A stretch of DNA of 46,068 nt, taken from assembly GCA_002702705.1 (NCBI GenBank), contig PABH01000003.1, forward strand, positions 1 to 46,068. Reading direction: 5' to 3'. Under the pieces are notes generated by a model. The model had not been told where the DNA came from. It searched no databases and saw only the letters and a program-made list of their open reading frames with translations. The translations under genes were made by a program, and so were the position numbers. The stretch is from Anaerolineaceae bacterium (GTDB lineage: Bacteria; Chloroflexota; Anaerolineae; Anaerolineales; Anaerolineaceae). Numbering within the stretch: the stretch's first letter is position 1; the number at the start of each line of letters is the position of its first letter. Positions 16,256-23,455 of the stretch are shown one piece after another.

Positions 16256-17148
16256 AACACAGATTCTTGTTAATTATGATGGTATCCGTTTTTCTGATTG
16301 GCTCATGCCAACCGGTAGATTTAAATGCTCCCGCCCCTGTGTTTGATACAGGTTTTAATGAACAATCCTGGGCTTTTATTCCAGCTGGTAGTTTTGTAGA
16401 AGGCCAGTTTAATCATCCCGCCCAGATTGATTATGATTACGAAATGATGGTAACCGATGTAACCAACCAGCAATATGCGGATTATTTAAATGTAGCGTTG
16501 GCAGATGGTACCATCAAACAAGCAGGTAACCAGATTGTTGGGTATTATGCTGGTGATGAATTTAACGAAGGCCGTCACGAAGAACAAATACTGGAAGGTG
16601 ATTATCTCCATATTCCCCTGGATAACCCCGCGCTCCGTTTGCAAATGGAAAATAATCAGTTTGCAGCGAAAAGTGATTGGGCCAACCATCCCATGACAAT
16701 GGTATCCTGGTTTGGGGCTCAATCCTATTGCAAATATTATGGCTGGCGTTTGCCCACCGAATTGGAATGGGAAAAAGCGGCCCGCGGACTGGATGATCGA
16801 CCCTTCCCCTGGGGACATGAATTGGAAAGGAATAACGCCAATTTTACTTCCAGCCGTGATCCGTTTGAAGATATGTCTTCTTTTGGTTCGCGTACTTCTC
16901 CGGTTGGTTTTTATAATGGAAACACCTACGCCGGGTATCAAACCATCGATTCACCCAGCCCGTATGGTTTATATGATATGGCTGGCAATGTCTGGCAGTG
17001 GACAGCGGATATTTATGACCAGCAGCACTATCGTTACATGCGCGGCGGCAGTAAGGATATTTACCCTGGCAATCTCAGAATATGGGCCAGGAACAATGCC
17101 ACCCCTACCTTTGTAAGCCCTGCGGTTGGGTTTCGGTGTGTCCGATGA
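16252..17148 (+). CDS. Formylglycine-generating-enzyme-fold (SUMF) lipoprotein
   Basis: 298 aa. Lipobox IGSC (Cys19) predicts an extracytoplasmic lipoprotein. Residues about 40-298 form an FGE-sulfatase/SUMF domain: FIPAGSF, MMVTDVTNQQYADYLN, HPMTMVSWFGAQSYCKYYGWRLPTELEWEKAARG (147-179), YDMAGNVWQWTADIY (241-255), MRGGS (263-267) and C-terminal VGFRCVR. Only Cys160 and Cys296 remain in the mature part, without the paired active-site cysteines of true formylglycine generators, so a structural, binding or different oxidative role is likelier. The ATG overlaps the preceding stop (ATGA), and its own stop overlaps ctaB, so it is translationally coupled inside the heme-protein operon and probably works on or in the same complex. 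Confidence 0.85.
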   Translation: MKHRFLLIMMVSVFLIGSCQPVDLNAPAPVFDTGFNEQSWAFIPAGSFVEGQFNHPAQIDYDYEMMVTDVTNQQYADYLNVALADGTIKQAGNQIVGYYAGDEFNEGRHEEQILEGDYLHIPLDNPALRLQMENNQFAAKSDWANHPMTMVSWFGAQSYCKYYGWRLPTELEWEKAARGLDDRPFPWGHELERNNANFTSSRDPFEDMSSFGSRTSPVGFYNGNTYAGYQTIDSPSPYGLYDMAGNVWQWTADIYDQQHYRYMRGGSKDIYPGNLRIWARNNATPTFVSPAVGFRCVR

Positions 17149-18026
17149 AAATTTCAACAATAATTGTCGTCTCCTCTAAAATTAAAACCAAATTGCGAAT
17201 CTATTGGCAGTTGATCAAAAGCCTACAAACGGGTTTGCTGCTCATCACGGGGTTGGCAGGTTATCTCAGTGCGAAATGCCCGGTGCGTGATATTCCCCTC
17301 CTTTTATCCGTATCTAGCAGTTTGTTTTTGGCCATCAGTGGCAGCACTGTCTTGAATATGTGGTATGACCGCGACATCGATAAAAAGATGGATCGTACTT
17401 GTTACCGTCCATTGGCATCCGGTCAGATTTCTCAGCAGGAAGGCGTTTGTTTAGGCTTAGTCCTTTCAATAGTTGGCATTGGATGGGCAGCCAGCACGAA
17501 TTTGTTGTTTGGACTGGTTGTAACTGCTGGTTTGTTTTTCGATGTGGTCATTTACACCATTTGGCTCAAACGCCGCACAAGCTGGTCGATCGTATGGGGT
17601 GGCTTTGCAGGGGCGATGCCCGTATTGGCCGGCAGAGTGTTAGCGATTGGTTTTTTTGATTGGGTCGGGGTGGTGTTGGCATTGGGTGTTTTATTTTGGA
17701 TTCCAACCCACATTATGACTTTTAACATCAAATATTTTGAAGATTACAATAAAGCTGGAATTCCCACTTTCCCTGCACGGTACGGGTTTCAATTTACGCG
17801 ACAGGCGATCGCAATTTCCAGTATTCTAGCTGCGTTAATGATGGCTGCTGCGGGGTATGGAATTGGTTTATTGTGGGGCTACATGCGGCTCCTGGCCGTA
17901 CTTTCTGCTGGTTTATTGCTGTTGGCAGGGGTAAGTGTTTTTCGCCCTTCCGAAACGGTCAATTTTGGTTTGTTTAAATACGCGTCCATCTACATGCTGG
18001 GTTCGATGATACTGATGACTATTTAA
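17145..18026 (+). CDS. ctaB: Protoheme IX farnesyltransferase (heme O synthase)
   Basis: 293 aa from the ATG at 17145, which overlaps the upstream stop codon (ATGA); a longer frame reading back into that gene is rejected. UbiA-superfamily prenyltransferase with about nine TM helices. First Asp-rich motif NMWYDRDIDKKMDRT followed by CYRPL (71-90), the form N-x3-D-x3-D-x4-RT-x2-RP typical of CtaB/CyoE; second motif near YFEDYNKAGIPTFPARYG; WIPTHIMTFNIKY corresponds to the WxPHFW region. The enzyme converts heme B to heme O in the cytoplasmic membrane, used only by heme-copper-type oxidases. No ctaA or Cox subunits are nearby, so its partner here should be the 12-TM heme-binding candidate two genes upstream. 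Menaquinone or other UbiA functions are less likely given the motifs. Confidence 0.85.
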   Translation: MKISTIIVVSSKIKTKLRIYWQLIKSLQTGLLLITGLAGYLSAKCPVRDIPLLLSVSSSLFLAISGSTVLNMWYDRDIDKKMDRTCYRPLASGQISQQEGVCLGLVLSIVGIGWAASTNLLFGLVVTAGLFFDVVIYTIWLKRRTSWSIVWGGFAGAMPVLAGRVLAIGFFDWVGVVLALGVLFWIPTHIMTFNIKYFEDYNKAGIPTFPARYGFQFTRQAIAISSILAALMMAAAGYGIGLLWGYMRLLAVLSAGLLLLAGVSVFRPSETVNFGLFKYASIYMLGSMILMTI

Positions 18027-18035
18027 CAGGTGTGC

Positions 18036-18641
18036 ATGAAAAAAATTAGCCTGGTAAACCGGTTCCTTTTACTTCTAATGGTTTTACTGGCAGCCTATGA
18101 AGTGGTTACCAGTGGTTCAGATATTTTTCCGTGGGTAACCTGGTCCTTTACGGTTGGTTTTGGGGTATTAGTGATCGCCGGATTGCTGCTGATAATTCTC
18201 GGTTATCCTGTTTTAAAAAACCGGCTGGTTATTGTTTTATCTACGCTGATTCCACTCTCGTTTTCCTTAGGTTTGGTGGCTCGATTTTTACCGGAATTTC
18301 GTTCAGGTTTTCTGGTTTTTGTTATGGTTGGCTTAGGATTGGTGATTTACACACGTTTTGTTAGAGTCAATCGATTTGCGATCCCTGTGGTGGCAGTCGT
18401 ACATGGTTTGTCCGGTGTTACTTTGTTTCTGTTTCCGTTTTACTTGGTTTTTTCTCGCCTGGTCAATTGGGGCGTAGTATGGATCAGTGTCGGCAGTTTA
18501 TTAATCGGCTCGGGTGGTTTATTGTTAACGTTTTTAAAAACTGACACACCGCTTCTTTCGGAAGATACTATTTTAACCATCTTTCCAACTGTACTCTTGT
18601 TAACGACAATTTCTTTTGCCTTAAGCATGGTGGTAATTTAA
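18036..18641 (+). CDS. Membrane protein of unknown function in the heme-protein operon
   Basis: 201 aa from the ATG at 18036, with AACAGG upstream; a GTG two codons earlier is possible. About six TM helices, short loops, no recognised domain. A conserved-looking stretch VVHGLSGVTLFLFPFYLVF contains the only membrane histidine. It starts 9 nt after ctaB and ends 4 nt before the next gene. No function can be assigned from sequence; co-transcription suggests a subunit or assembly factor. Confidence 0.72.
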   Translation: MKKISLVNRFLLLLMVLLAAYEVVTSGSDIFPWVTWSFTVGFGVLVIAGLLLIILGYPVLKNRLVIVLSTLIPLSFSLGLVARFLPEFRSGFLVFVMVGLGLVIYTRFVRVNRFAIPVVAVVHGLSGVTLFLFPFYLVFSRLVNWGVVWISVGSLLIGSGGLLLTFLKTDTPLLSEDTILTIFPTVLLLTTISFALSMVVI

Positions 18642-18645
18642 TCAA

Positions 18646-19113
18646 ATGAAGATTCTTAAAGTCTTAAAACCTAACGTGAACAAAATTTGGTTGATTGTTT
18701 TGGCGGGGCTGATGTGGTCCGGCGTTGGTATATTATTAAACCGGTTTGCTTCCCAATGGCTGGGATTGGAGGAGATAAAAAACCAATTCTTTATTGTGTT
18801 TTTGGGGTTTATCCTGGCTGTGTTAATTTACCGTTTTGGCTTTTCAAAGGTCGCTCGGAAAAATATCTGTCGTATTAACAATTATTTATCCGAAAGAGTT
18901 TGTTTATTTGCCTTTCAGCAGTGGAGCAGTTACCCATTGGTAGTTTTTATGATTGGGTTGGGTGTGGTTTTACGGGTTTATTCACCGATACCGAAACCTT
19001 GGTTGGCGGTTTTGTATATTGGGATTGGCGGGGCATTATTTCTTTCCAGTTTTCATTATCATTTTGTCTTGTTTAACCGGATTTTTCGACACCAGAAAAA
19101 TCCGGTTACTTAA
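18646..19113 (+). CDS. Four-TM membrane protein of unknown function
   Basis: 155 aa, basic N-terminus, TM helices around 13-31, 47-65, 92-110 and 119-138. Notable segments: GLMWSGVGILLNRFA, SPIPKPWLAVLYIGIGGALFLSSFHYH. A similar pattern seems familiar from uncharacterised small membrane proteins of anaerobes, but I cannot name a family. The ribosome binding site is weak, and translation is probably coupled to the preceding gene 4 nt away. Confidence 0.68.
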   Translation: MKILKVLKPNVNKIWLIVLAGLMWSGVGILLNRFASQWLGLEEIKNQFFIVFLGFILAVLIYRFGFSKVARKNICRINNYLSERVCLFAFQQWSSYPLVVFMIGLGVVLRVYSPIPKPWLAVLYIGIGGALFLSSFHYHFVLFNRIFRHQKNPVT

Positions 19114-19136
19114 AACCTATTCTCAGGAGGAATGGC

Positions 19137-19826
19137 ATGTCAAAAGCTAAGTGGTGGGTCAAAGTACTTAATATTATTGGAATCGTGTTGATGGGGTTAA
19201 CGGCTGTGGCGACCGTCATGGCCGGAATCGGAACAACCTGTGTTGCTCTGGCTGCTGAAAATTACAGCAGTAAAATGGCATTGATTGCCCCCTATAAATG
19301 GGTGTATGTGTTGTTTGTGTTGATTACAACAGCCGTGGGCGTGATGGGTGTTCGGGCAACAATCATGTTAATCAAACGAAAACCCGGCGCTTATTCGTTT
19401 TCTCTGATTACCTTAATGGCAGGCATCGTGATCAATGTGATTCACGTTGTGGTTTCGCGTGCCATCCGCGGTAGTTCCATGCCAACGGATGGAATCGTAT
19501 ATATTACGGTGTTTACCTTGATCATATTTTTCATTTTCCGCATTCCTGGCATTTGGAAGGAGTATTCCCGCCAGGAAACGGATCACGAGGACGATGGCCG
19601 ATTGGCTGCTGCTTTTACATTGGTTGCCTGTGGTGTTTCCGTTTTAATTGCACCTGAATGGTTCGCCGTATCCCATACTTTCGAACCCGGTGGATTTAAT
19701 TGGGCAAATGCCTGGCCGCTGCAAATGAGTTTAACGGGAATTCTGCTGGTACTGGGTGGACTCTCACTCGCGGTACTACCTTACCTACGGACTCAACAAC
19801 CCAAACCGTTTACGATCAAAAGATAA
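19137..19826 (+). CDS. Six-TM membrane protein of unknown function, last gene of the heme-protein operon
   Basis: 229 aa with AGGAGG before the ATG. TM helices at about 10-35, 53-75, 84-106, 116-135, 155-177 and 190-212. Cytoplasmic loop around residues 140-152 is charged (EYSRQETDHEDDGR). Histidines near membrane ends (INVIHVV, VSHTF) could be ligands but nothing diagnostic is visible. Followed by a strong bidirectional terminator, so this is the end of the operon that begins with the 12-TM protein. Confidence 0.7.
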   Translation: MSKAKWWVKVLNIIGIVLMGLTAVATVMAGIGTTCVALAAENYSSKMALIAPYKWVYVLFVLITTAVGVMGVRATIMLIKRKPGAYSFSLITLMAGIVINVIHVVVSRAIRGSSMPTDGIVYITVFTLIIFFIFRIPGIWKEYSRQETDHEDDGRLAAAFTLVACGVSVLIAPEWFAVSHTFEPGGFNWANAWPLQMSLTGILLVLGGLSLAVLPYLRTQQPKPFTIKR

Positions 19827-19858
19827 TTCTCAGTTTAATCTATAACCTAACCTACACA

Positions 19859-19898
19859 GCAAAAGAACTGCTAGGATTATCCTAGGCAGTTCTTTTGC
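19859..19898. terminator. Bidirectional intrinsic terminator between convergent genes
   Basis: An 18-bp stem with one bulged C, loop TTA, begins GCAAAAGAACTGC and ends with its complement, so both strands finish the stem with a T-rich arm. It separates the heme-protein operon from the convergent thioesterase gene. Confidence 0.75.
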
Positions 19899-19940
19899 GA
19901 CATAAAATCATAACAAATTAAGAAAAAAGAAAAAAATTCC

Positions 19941-20363
19941 TTAAGGCATTCTTTTAAGTTGGGTTGCACGTTTTTGTAATTCCTGCTCTGCTTCGGTAGA
20001 AGGTTCAATCGTAATGCCATGTTTAACGGGCTTCCCATCTTTATCCACATGAATAAAAGTGATAAAACCTTCTAAAACCTCATGTTTTTGGGTGGACATA
20101 TGAATATGGGCGACTAAACTTGTGTTTCCGGCATGAACGATCCGACTTTCCAGGCAAACCACCTCACCTTTCCGAACCGGATGTGAAAATTGCATATTGT
20201 GGATTTGTAAACAAACGATATTTTCTGGGTTTGTAAGATTTGCTGCGGAAACAAATCCGGATTCAACAAACCATTCGGCTGTCCTACCAGCATATAAAGT
20301 CCCATGATGATTTAGATCCTCGCCTTTCACCAGGCGATTCGTTTTGTATGTTTTGAAACTCAT
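19941..20363 (-). CDS. Acyl-CoA thioesterase (hotdog fold)
   Basis: 140 aa from the ATG at 20363, preceded by AGAGGT; a longer frame adds 13 residues of unlikely N-terminus. Single hotdog domain of the YciA/BACH acyl-CoA hydrolase type, with VKGEDLNHHGTLYAGRTAEWF (the Asn-His-x-Gly active-site region), CLQIHNMQFSHPVRKGEVV and a central FITFIHVDKDGKP strand. It would hydrolyse acyl-CoA thioesters in the cytoplasm; chain length unknown. It stands downstream of the flavodoxin/TetR pair, with 141 nt between, so it may have its own promoter. Confidence 0.82.
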   Translation of the reverse strand: MSFKTYKTNRLVKGEDLNHHGTLYAGRTAEWFVESGFVSAANLTNPENIVCLQIHNMQFSHPVRKGEVVCLESRIVHAGNTSLVAHIHMSTQKHEVLEGFITFIHVDKDGKPVKHGITIEPSTEAEQELQKRATQLKRMP

Positions 20364-20394
20364 GAATTTACCTCTACTAAAACAATAATGAATT

Positions 20395-20424
20395 CTGAAC
20401 AAGTAATGCTTACCAAGTGTTCAG
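20395..20424. promoter_or_regulatory. Inverted repeat upstream of the thioesterase gene
   Basis: CTGAACA (20395-20401) and TGTTCAG (20418-20424) are exact reverse complements 16 bp apart, about 30-60 bp upstream of the start codon. The position suits an operator; the binding protein is unknown. Confidence 0.3.
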
Positions 20425-20504
20425 TAATGCAATTATAATCCCAAATAGAGGCGAATAATTTAATAAGAGTGTTCTGTAGTTAACTGAAAAAAGAATAATT
20501 TATA

Positions 20505-20999
20505 TTATTTTACTTTTATGGCTATACGCATGATTTTGTGTGCCCACTGCCCAGCTTTTTTCTCCTCCCCCTCGCCTAATGGTCCTTCTGATTCATCAAC
20601 AAAAAAACCCATGCCCGGATGAATGATGGAAAAACCGTTGTGCTTCACAATCTTTTCCATTGAGTCCAAAGCATAACCTCGGAATTTCACAAAAAAGTTT
20701 AGAATTTTATTGTTGATTTTTTTTATATCCATCCGTGTATCGAAACAAACAATTTGTAAATGAGGAAAGTCTACAGCTTGAATGTTTTGTAAAACATTTT
20801 TTATTGGTTTTGTAGGTTCAAATCCTCTGGTTGGTGATCCCACCACCAAAAGTTGCAAATCTTTCAGAACGACAGGTTTTAATTGATTGACTGAAATAAT
20901 TTGTACCTCATACCTCTCTATAAGGTTCGCGCCAATTATTTCGGCCATTTTTGCTGTATTCCCAAAAAAAGAATCGTAAACTACACAGGCTTTCATCAT
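20505..20999 (-). CDS. Flavodoxin-family protein
   Basis: 164 aa. N-terminal FMN phosphate loop VVYDSFFGNTAKMAEIIG (6-23), then LLVVGSPTRGFEPTKPIK with the aromatic/glycine loop that covers the isoalloxazine ring. Length matches short-chain flavodoxins; a low-potential electron carrier or a flavodoxin-like reductase is expected in the cytoplasm. Tandem ATG codons follow GGGAG. It lies 66 nt downstream of the tetR gene on the same strand and is probably co-transcribed with it from the operator-bearing promoter. Confidence 0.82.
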   Translation of the reverse strand: MMKACVVYDSFFGNTAKMAEIIGANLIERYEVQIISVNQLKPVVLKDLQLLVVGSPTRGFEPTKPIKNVLQNIQAVDFPHLQIVCFDTRMDIKKINNKILNFFVKFRGYALDSMEKIVKHNGFSIIHPGMGFFVDESEGPLGEGEEKKAGQWAHKIMRIAIKVK

Positions 21000-21065
21000 A
21001 AATTAACTCCCTTTACCCTGGTTCTAAATCATTCCCAATTATTACTTTTGAATTTTACGCCCTTT

Positions 21066-21683
21066 CTAACCATTGTCAGAAACTTCCCTTAATAAATACT
21101 CAATCATAAAGTCCAATTCCTCAATAGCAGCTTCAATGGTTAATTCCTCATAGTCAGAAAAATGAAGGCTTAACAAGCCATATAAAGAAAAAATTAATGT
21201 TTTTATGATTAAGTTTGTTTCTTCGCGGGTATACTTACCGCTATTAAAAACAAATTCAAACGTCCCTGCATATTGTTCCTCAAAGTTGAGTTCGTTAACT
21301 ATCGTTTGATTTGGTTTGTCTTCTTTATTTAAGTGATGAAAATAAAAGAAACGATATACATGTGGATTTTCTATAAAATACCCCACAAAAGATCGAAATA
21401 CTTTTTTAACCCCCAGAATATTCCTTACTTTATCCACGTTCTCAGATTGGATATATTTCAAAATATCCAGTATCATGATGTCGCGTGTATACCAAAGTAA
21501 TTCATCCAGACTTTTAAAATGATTATAAAGCGAAGCAAATGAGTATCCTGCTAAAGCAGCCACCTTTCTTACAGATACGGACTCAACCCCATCTTGTAAA
21601 ATCATTTTTTTTGCAGTTTCTGCAAAATAAAGTCTTACACGTTCTGACTTGGGATTCATCGTTTCATTATCTGTTTCAACCAT
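21066..21683 (-). CDS. TetR/AcrR-family transcriptional regulator
   Basis: 205 aa. N-terminal TetR HTH (about 15-70: ETAKKMILQDGVESVSVRKVAALAGYSFASLYNHFKSLDELLWY), with a helical C-terminal ligand/dimer domain that I cannot match to a specific subfamily. AGGTGA lies just upstream of the ATG at 21683. Its promoter contains a 17-bp perfect palindrome just downstream of the -10 box, so it very probably represses itself and the following flavodoxin gene. Confidence 0.88.
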   Translation of the reverse strand: MVETDNETMNPKSERVRLYFAETAKKMILQDGVESVSVRKVAALAGYSFASLYNHFKSLDELLWYTRDIMILDILKYIQSENVDKVRNILGVKKVFRSFVGYFIENPHVYRFFYFHHLNKEDKPNQTIVNELNFEEQYAGTFEFVFNSGKYTREETNLIIKTLIFSLYGLLSLHFSDYEELTIEAAIEELDFMIEYLLREVSDNG

Positions 21684-21715
21684 ATTTCACCTGTTTTATA
21701 ACATCATTATATTTT

Positions 21716-21760
21716 TTATAACACTGTTATAATTCTATCGAGGGTCGAATTTTTTGTCAA
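21716..21760 (-). promoter_or_regulatory. tetR promoter with a perfect operator palindrome
   Basis: On the minus strand TTGACA (21755-21760), a 17-bp spacer, TAGAAT (21732-21737), then a perfect 17-bp palindrome TTATAACA-C-TGTTATAA (21716-21732, plus-strand reading) covering the start site. A related TTATAACA half-site occurs again a few bases downstream. Binding there would block transcription, as usual for TetR autorepressors. The rest of the gap up to 22021 is AT-rich and shows nothing else recognisable. Confidence 0.75.
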
Positions 21761-22021
21761 TATCCAAATCCAGGTAAATTGGTAGCAAGCAGGGTCAAGA
21801 AACTTCATACCGAACCAGATATGATTTGAGGGAAAATTAATTTGGTACCCAATAAGGAAACAATATTAGAAATTTAGCGGTGAAAATATTTATTTATTTA
21901 AATTGAGAATTAAATAACCTTGATAATGGCTACACGAAATTATAAGGTATAAGTCGTAAATATCAAAACTCAGTTTAAAATTAGTTTGAAATTAATTTGT
22001 TTTTTCTTCTATTTCATATGG

Positions 22022-22050
22022 TTGACAAGAATTTCTGGCGCTCGTATACT
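22022..22050 (+). promoter_or_regulatory. Strong promoter of the HIT-family gene, near-leaderless
   Basis: TTGACA (22022-22027), 17-bp spacer, TATACT (22045-22050). The start is predicted near 22057, only about 8 nt before the ATG at 22065, and no ribosome binding site is present. Confidence 0.65.
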
Positions 22051-22064
22051 TCTATTACAAACTT

Positions 22065-22553
22065 ATGACCTCACTAATTCACCAACGAATACAAGCTGCC
22101 CGTCAGGGAAAAAACCCAACTGTTATTTGCCGGGTACGATCCGGCTGGGTTTTGTTAGGAGATGTACAGTTTTTACCAGGTTACTGCCTGCTGTTAGCTG
22201 ATCCTATTGCTTCTGATCTAAATACCCTTTCTCCCGATCAGCGAAAAACATTTTTGTATGAGATGAGCGTTATTGGAGATGCGTTAATGGTCATTCTGGA
22301 TGCCTACTTGATTAATTACGAAATTTTAGGCAACAGCGACCATGCGCTACACGCACATATTTTTCCCCGATATATGCGTGAACCAGATGATTACAGAAAA
22401 AAACCTGTTTGGTTTTATGACAGTCACAATGCACCACAGTTTGACCCAATCAAACATAAAAACCTGATGGATCAAATTCATGCATATCTCAAAGCCCAAC
22501 ATCTAACTTTACCCGAACCGGATAAAAACCAATTGCGGTTGTTTAATATATAA
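22065..22553 (+). CDS. HIT-family (histidine triad) nucleotide-binding hydrolase-like protein
   Basis: 162 aa. The histidine triad is DHALHAHIFPRY (His-x-His-x-His type, near 108-119), which in the family binds nucleotide phosphates and carries the catalytic histidine. The N-terminal ARQGKNPTVICRVRSGWVLLGDVQFLPGYCLLL is characteristic of a diadenosine-polyphosphate-hydrolase-like subgroup of HIT proteins. Cytoplasmic. No Shine-Dalgarno precedes the ATG, and the predicted transcript starts about 8 nt upstream, so translation may be leaderless. It stands alone between the divergent tetR gene and the sigma-factor operon. Confidence 0.8.
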   Translation: MTSLIHQRIQAARQGKNPTVICRVRSGWVLLGDVQFLPGYCLLLADPIASDLNTLSPDQRKTFLYEMSVIGDALMVILDAYLINYEILGNSDHALHAHIFPRYMREPDDYRKKPVWFYDSHNAPQFDPIKHKNLMDQIHAYLKAQHLTLPEPDKNQLRLFNI

Positions 22554-22879
22554 ATACCAGGACAAACGCCGTTCGCCCTTAAGTGTTTTGCTCTGTGTAC
22601 TCGGTGTTCCCTGTGGTGAAATTCTTTGCGAAATTTGTAGGGAACGCGGCTTTCGTATCGCTGCGAAATTGTTTCGCATTTTGTAAAAAAATCTATCTGA
22701 CTTACTGGACTTGCCCTTACCATTTTTTCTTCGAGTTCCCTAGTACCCTGCAGTGTTATTCACATAATTGTTGGGCATCCGACAAAATGAGGCGTTTCTT
22801 CTTGTCCCTTTTTGTGTTTTTTTCCGTCTTATATATAAAAACCTGCAGGGTTTTGTGAAAACATACGGAAAGGAATTTC
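22554..22879. repeat. Intergenic region with hairpins, possible dispersed repeat
   Basis: No gene was recognised. The stretch includes CTCTGTGTACTCGGTGTTCC and GTGGTGAA (about 22596-22620), which resembles a dispersed non-coding repeat that I recall from many bacterial genomes. A perfect hairpin TGCGAAA-TTG-TTTCGCA lies at 22662-22678, and a further TTTGCGAAA at 22625-22633. The promoter of the sigma-factor gene should lie in the AT-rich last 80 bases, but no convincing boxes were found. Confidence 0.35.
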
Positions 22880-23455
22880 ATGGCAGAAAGCAAAATTGGT
22901 TTAACATCTCAACTATTTAATCATGAATCAGATGAATTAAAATTGATTCAAATCGTAAGAGAAAATCCCAGGGCATTTGGAGAACTATACAAACGGTATG
23001 TAGAAAAAGTTTTTCGCTATCTTTACAGCCGGATCGGGAATGTGCAGGAAGCAGAAGATGTGACGGCACAGACATTTTTATCGGCTTATGAGTCCTTTCA
23101 TACATTTCGACAGGATGGACTTTTTGCCTCTTGGCTCTTCATGATTGCACGCAATAAAGCAATGGATCATTTCCGGCAGCGCAATCAGTTTTCAGTCTTT
23201 GAGGAAACACAAACGATTTCTCCTGAAGATGATGTGTTAACAAAGGTCATTCAAACAGAAAGAATCAATGCATTATCCGAACTTATCCAGGCCTTATCAG
23301 AAGATGAGCGCGAATTGCTCCGCCTGCGGTTCCTGGCTGAATTGAGTTTTCGAGAAATTGCTCATTTCCTTCATCGGAAAGAAGATACGGTCAAAAAATC
23401 AGTCTACCGGTTACTGGCACGGTTACACAGCCAGTTGGAGGTTTCAAATGAATGA
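22880..23455 (+). CDS. ECF-type RNA polymerase sigma factor (sigma-70 family)
   Basis: 191 aa with sigma2 (about 28-95: AFGELYKRYVEKVFRYLYSRIGNVQEAEDVTAQTFLSAYESF, then ASWLFMIARNKAMDHFRQRN) and sigma4 (about 130-185: LIQALSEDERELLRLRFLAELSFREIAHFLHRKEDTVKKSVYRLLARL), and no sigma3, as in group 4 factors. It directs RNA polymerase to alternative promoters in response to a signal. GGAAAGGA precedes the ATG. Its last 8 nt overlap the gene for a membrane protein that is the likely anti-sigma factor. Confidence 0.92.
   Translation: MAESKIGLTSQLFNHESDELKLIQIVRENPRAFGELYKRYVEKVFRYLYSRIGNVQEAEDVTAQTFLSAYESFHTFRQDGLFASWLFMIARNKAMDHFRQRNQFSVFEETQTISPEDDVLTKVIQTERINALSELIQALSEDERELLRLRFLAELSFREIAHFLHRKEDTVKKSVYRLLARLHSQLEVSNE

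Noticed and set aside
17145-18026. UbiA-type quinone prenyltransferase
   Set aside because: The N-x3-D-x3-D-x4-RT-x2-RP first motif and the heme-protein context fit CtaB better.
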